From Pseudomonas sp. Choline-02u-1 (GTDB taxonomy: Bacteria > Pseudomonadota > Gammaproteobacteria > Pseudomonadales > Pseudomonadaceae), in assembly GCF_002836515.1 (NCBI RefSeq), contig NZ_PJBC01000007.1:1-64000 (forward strand): 64,000 bases of DNA, written 5' to 3'. The translations under genes were made by a program, and so were the position numbers. The notes beneath the pieces were generated by a model, which saw nothing but the letters and a program-made list of their open reading frames with translations, was not told the origin of the DNA and did no database searches. Below, piece by piece: positions 61,414-64,000 of the stretch. Position 1 is the stretch's first letter. Every line of letters starts with the position of its first letter.

Positions 61414-62718
61414 GTGGAAGCACATCTGTTGGAATGGCTGAACCTGAGCGTGCGCTGGGTTCACATGATCACTGGCGTGGCCTGGATCGGCGCGTCGTTC
61501 TACTTCGTCTGGCTGGAGAACAACCTCAACCGCGTCAACCCCAAAACCGGTCTGGCCGGTGATCTGTGGGCGATCCACGGCGGCGGCATCTACCACCTGG
61601 AAAAATACAAACTGGCCCCTCCGTCCATGCCGGACAACCTGCACTGGTTCAAGTGGGAAGCCTACTTCACCTGGATGTCGGGGATCGCGCTGCTGTGCGT
61701 GGTGTTCTATTCCAATCCGACGCTTTACCTGCTCGCACCGGGCAGCACCCTGAGCGGTCCGGAAGGCGTGGCCATCGGTCTTGGCTCGCTGTTCGTCGGC
61801 TGGTTCATCTACTCCTTCCTCTGCGACTCGGCACTGGGCAAGCGCCCCGCTCTGCTGGGCTTCATCCTGTTCGTGCTGATCATCGGCGCGGCGTATGGCT
61901 TCAGCAAAGTGTTCAGCGGTCGTGGTGCGTACCTGCATGTCGGCGCGATCATCGGCACCATCATGGTCGGTAACGTGTTCCGCATCATCATGCCGGCGCA
62001 GCGCGCACTGGTTGCAGCAATCGCTGAAAACCGTACGCCGGACCCGGCGCTGCCGGCCAAGGGCCTGCTGCGTTCGCGACACAACAACTACTTCACCCTG
62101 CCGGTGCTGTTCATCATGATCAGCAACCACTTCCCGAGCACCTACGGCAGCCAGTACAACTGGTTGATCCTGGCCGGGATCGCGGTGTTGGCAGTGTTGG
62201 TGCGTCACTACTTCAATACCCGTCACGACAGCCACAAGTTTGCCTGGACCCTGCCGGTGGCAGCGGTGGGCATGATCTGCCTGGCTTACGTCACCGGTCC
62301 GATGCCGATGTCGAACGCACCTGAAGTGGCGAAAGCTCCAGCGAAAATCGAGTACCAACCGCTGCCGGAAACGGCACTGGGCGGTGGCGCGAAACCGGCT
62401 GAAGCGGCGCAACCTGCCGAGCCTGCCTCAGCACCGGCGCAAGCCTCCAACGCCGGTCCCGGCTTCGACAAAGTGCATCACGTGATTCAAGAGCGTTGCA
62501 CGGTTTGTCATTCGTCGAAGCCGACCAGCCCGTTGTTCAGCGCAGCGCCTGCCGGTGTGATCCTCGACACCCCCGAGCAGATCCGTCAGAACGCTGCGCG
62601 CATTCAGGCGCAAGCCATCACCACGCAGATCATGCCACTGGGCAACATCACTCAGATGACCCAGCAGGAGCGTGACCTGATCGGTGCCTGGATTGCCCAG
62701 GGAGCGCAGACCAACTAA
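61414..62718 (+). CDS. puuD: Membrane urate oxidase PuuD with cytochrome c domain
   Basis: A 434-residue protein with about eight membrane segments in the first 300 residues, starting near MEAHLLEWLNLSVRWVHMIT, and a Pro/Ala linker leading to a C-terminal cytochrome c domain with C362-x-x-C365-H366 (ERCTVCHSS). It oxidises urate to 5-hydroxyisourate and passes electrons to the respiratory chain. This replaces soluble uricase and completes the pathway in this operon. Confidence 0.95.
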   Translation: MEAHLLEWLNLSVRWVHMITGVAWIGASFYFVWLENNLNRVNPKTGLAGDLWAIHGGGIYHLEKYKLAPPSMPDNLHWFKWEAYFTWMSGIALLCVVFYSNPTLYLLAPGSTLSGPEGVAIGLGSLFVGWFIYSFLCDSALGKRPALLGFILFVLIIGAAYGFSKVFSGRGAYLHVGAIIGTIMVGNVFRIIMPAQRALVAAIAENRTPDPALPAKGLLRSRHNNYFTLPVLFIMISNHFPSTYGSQYNWLILAGIAVLAVLVRHYFNTRHDSHKFAWTLPVAAVGMICLAYVTGPMPMSNAPEVAKAPAKIEYQPLPETALGGGAKPAEAAQPAEPASAPAQASNAGPGFDKVHHVIQERCTVCHSSKPTSPLFSAAPAGVILDTPEQIRQNAARIQAQAITTQIMPLGNITQMTQQERDLIGAWIAQGAQTN

Positions 62719-62726
62719 GCAGTAAA

Positions 62727-62860
62727 AGCTTCGCGAGCAGGCTCGCTTCCACAAGGACACTGTCAAACCCTGTGGGAGCGAGCCTGCTCGCGAAAGCGGT
62801 CGATCAGACAAATTGATGTTGAGTGAAACGGCGCCTTCGCGAGCAAGCCCGCTCCCACAG
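62727..62860. repeat. REP cluster of the GAGCAGGCTCGC / GCGAGCAAGCCCGC class
   Basis: Three related units: CTTCGCGAGCAGGCTCGCTT, GTGGGAGCGAGCCTGCTCGC and CTTCGCGAGCAAGCCCGCTC, forming alternate hairpins between puuD and the permease gene. Confidence 0.88.
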
Positions 62861-62939
62861 GTCTGCCTGATGCAAAGAAACAGCTGCAAGCAACCCGGCA
62901 GCTGTTAATCACAAGAATAAAAAAGATCCGAGGTGTTGC

Positions 62940-64000
62940 ATGTCCGAGCTGTCCAAAGCGCGCATCCCCGACGCACCCGCCATTCAGCGTTTGCCCCTTT
63001 TGCAACTGATCCTGGTCGGTCTGCAACATGTTCTGCTGATGTACGGTGGCGCCATCGCGGTGCCGCTGATCATCGGACAGGCCGCTGGCCTGAGTCGTGA
63101 AGAAATCGCCTTCCTGATCAACGCCGACCTGCTGGTCGCCGGCATCGCTACCATCGTGCAATCGCTGGGCATCGGCCCGATGGGCATTCGCATGCCGGTG
63201 ATGATGGGCGCCAGTTTCGCCGCAGTCGGCAGCATGGTCGCCATGGCCGGCATGCCCGGTATCGGCCTGCAAGGCATCTTCGGCGCGACGATCGCCGCCG
63301 GTTTCTTTGGCATGCTGATCGCACCCTTCATGTCCAAAGTCGTGCGTTTCTTCCCGCCGCTGGTGACCGGCACGGTCATCACCTCGATCGGTTTATCGCT
63401 TTTCCCCGTGGCCGTGAACTGGGCTGGTGGTGGTGTGGACGCCGCGCAATTCGGCTCGCCGATCTATCTGGCCATCGCCGCGCTGGTGCTGGCCACCATC
63501 CTGCTCGTTCACCGCTTCATGCGCGGTTTCTGGGTGAACATTTCCGTGCTGATCGGCATGTGCCTGGGCTACGTGCTGTGCGGCGTGATCGGCATGGTCG
63601 ACCTCAGTGGAATGGCCAGCGCGCCGTGGATTCAGTTCGTCACGCCGGTGCATTTCGGCATGCCAAAGTTCGAGCTCGCGCCGATTCTGTCGATGTGCCT
63701 GGTGGTGGTGATCATCTTCGTTGAGTCGACCGGGATGTTTCTCGCGCTGGGCAAGATCACCGGTCAGGAAGTCTGCCCGCGCATGCTGCGCCGCGGCTTG
63801 CTGTGTGATGCCGGCGCATCGTTCTTTGCCGGTTTCTTCAATACCTTCACCCATTCCTCCTTCGCGCAGAACATCGGCCTGGTGCAGATGACCGGCGTGC
63901 GTTGCCGTTCGGTAACCATCGTCGCCGGTGGTCTGCTGATCGTCCTCAGCCTGTTGCCGAAAGCGGCGTTTCTGGTGGCGTCGATTCCACCGGCGGTGCT
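62940..64000 (+). CDS. NCS2-family xanthine/urate permease, 3' end beyond window
   Basis: Start 62940 (MSELSKARIPDAPAIQRLPL). About 353 residues are in the window without a stop. Family features are GLQHVLLMYGGAIAVPLIIG, the QSLGIGPMGIRMPVMMGASF loop and FVESTGMFLALGKITGQEV, with FFNTFTHSSFAQNIGLVQMTGV near the end. Some UacT/XanQ-type members carry urate, others xanthine or uracil; position next to puuD favours urate or xanthine. Confidence 0.92.
   Translation, partial: MSELSKARIPDAPAIQRLPLLQLILVGLQHVLLMYGGAIAVPLIIGQAAGLSREEIAFLINADLLVAGIATIVQSLGIGPMGIRMPVMMGASFAAVGSMVAMAGMPGIGLQGIFGATIAAGFFGMLIAPFMSKVVRFFPPLVTGTVITSIGLSLFPVAVNWAGGGVDAAQFGSPIYLAIAALVLATILLVHRFMRGFWVNISVLIGMCLGYVLCGVIGMVDLSGMASAPWIQFVTPVHFGMPKFELAPILSMCLVVVIIFVESTGMFLALGKITGQEVCPRMLRRGLLCDAGASFFAGFFNTFTHSSFAQNIGLVQMTGVRCRSVTIVAGGLLIVLSLLPKAAFLVASIPPAV

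Noticed and set aside
61375..62412. 345-codon minus-strand frame
   Set aside because: Antisense shadow of puuD.
1..64000. CRISPR array
   Set aside because: No regularly spaced direct repeats; the repeats present are REP hairpins, attachment repeats and short operators.

Overview
The window reads as chromosome of a Pseudomonas of the P. fluorescens group. The grounds are high-GC coding sequence, abundant Pseudomonas-type REP hairpins between genes, a DUF3509 gene (a family seen mainly in pseudomonads), and a prmB / isochorismatase-like / smr / folE and aroC / MFS / mtnB-D-C / speE neighbourhood that I recall as conserved in this genus. All functional calls come from reading motifs; no database search was run.

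Layout. 1-984: 3' end of an RHS gene with a ParB-like C-terminal toxin tip and a probable immunity gene. 1058-3276: small minus-strand genes (acidic protein, two tandem glycine-zipper proteins, a 62-residue protein, a YbjQ-family protein). 3348-5086: a LexA-controlled umuDC operon. About 5246-15060: a 9.7-kb island integrated at the 3' end of tRNA-Ser(GGA), bounded by a 75-bp direct repeat. It carries a repeat-rich AT region with a 23-bp inverted repeat, a lone fimbrial protein, a truncated vgrG fused back-to-back to a truncated primase/helicase gene, three small genes, a tyrosine integrase, and a two-gene ATPase + TOPRIM-like cassette that looks like a phage-defence module. Two copies of a small paralogous gene sit near the two island ends.

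15424-31183 is core chromosome: crotonase, acyltransferase, CorA, amidotransferase, a fatty-acid oxidation pair, a cytochrome c, the ATP-grasp / alpha-E / transglutaminase operon, rraB, speE and small genes. 31280-44156 covers an acyl-CoA synthetase, the methionine-salvage genes mtnC, mtnD and mtnB with an MFS transporter and aroC, then prmB, a cysteine-hydrolase homologue, smr, folE and a glutaredoxin-like gene. 44244-48239 holds a PLP aminotransferase divergent from a MarR regulator, a purine permease and a LysE exporter.

48452-57318 is the most unusual stretch: a 1170-residue protein with a hydrophobic pore/translocation-like segment and RTX-like repeats, followed on the same strand by three tandem divergent paralogues (614, 543 and 492 residues) of a family I cannot name. 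This is the best candidate for an undescribed toxin or effector locus.

57417-64000 is the urate-to-glyoxylate pathway (hiuH, puuE, uraD, alc, allA, puuD) ending in a xanthine/urate permease cut by the window edge. A palindrome TTGTRYACAA lies before hiuH and puuE and also before the distant purine permease gene, suggesting one shared purine regulator.
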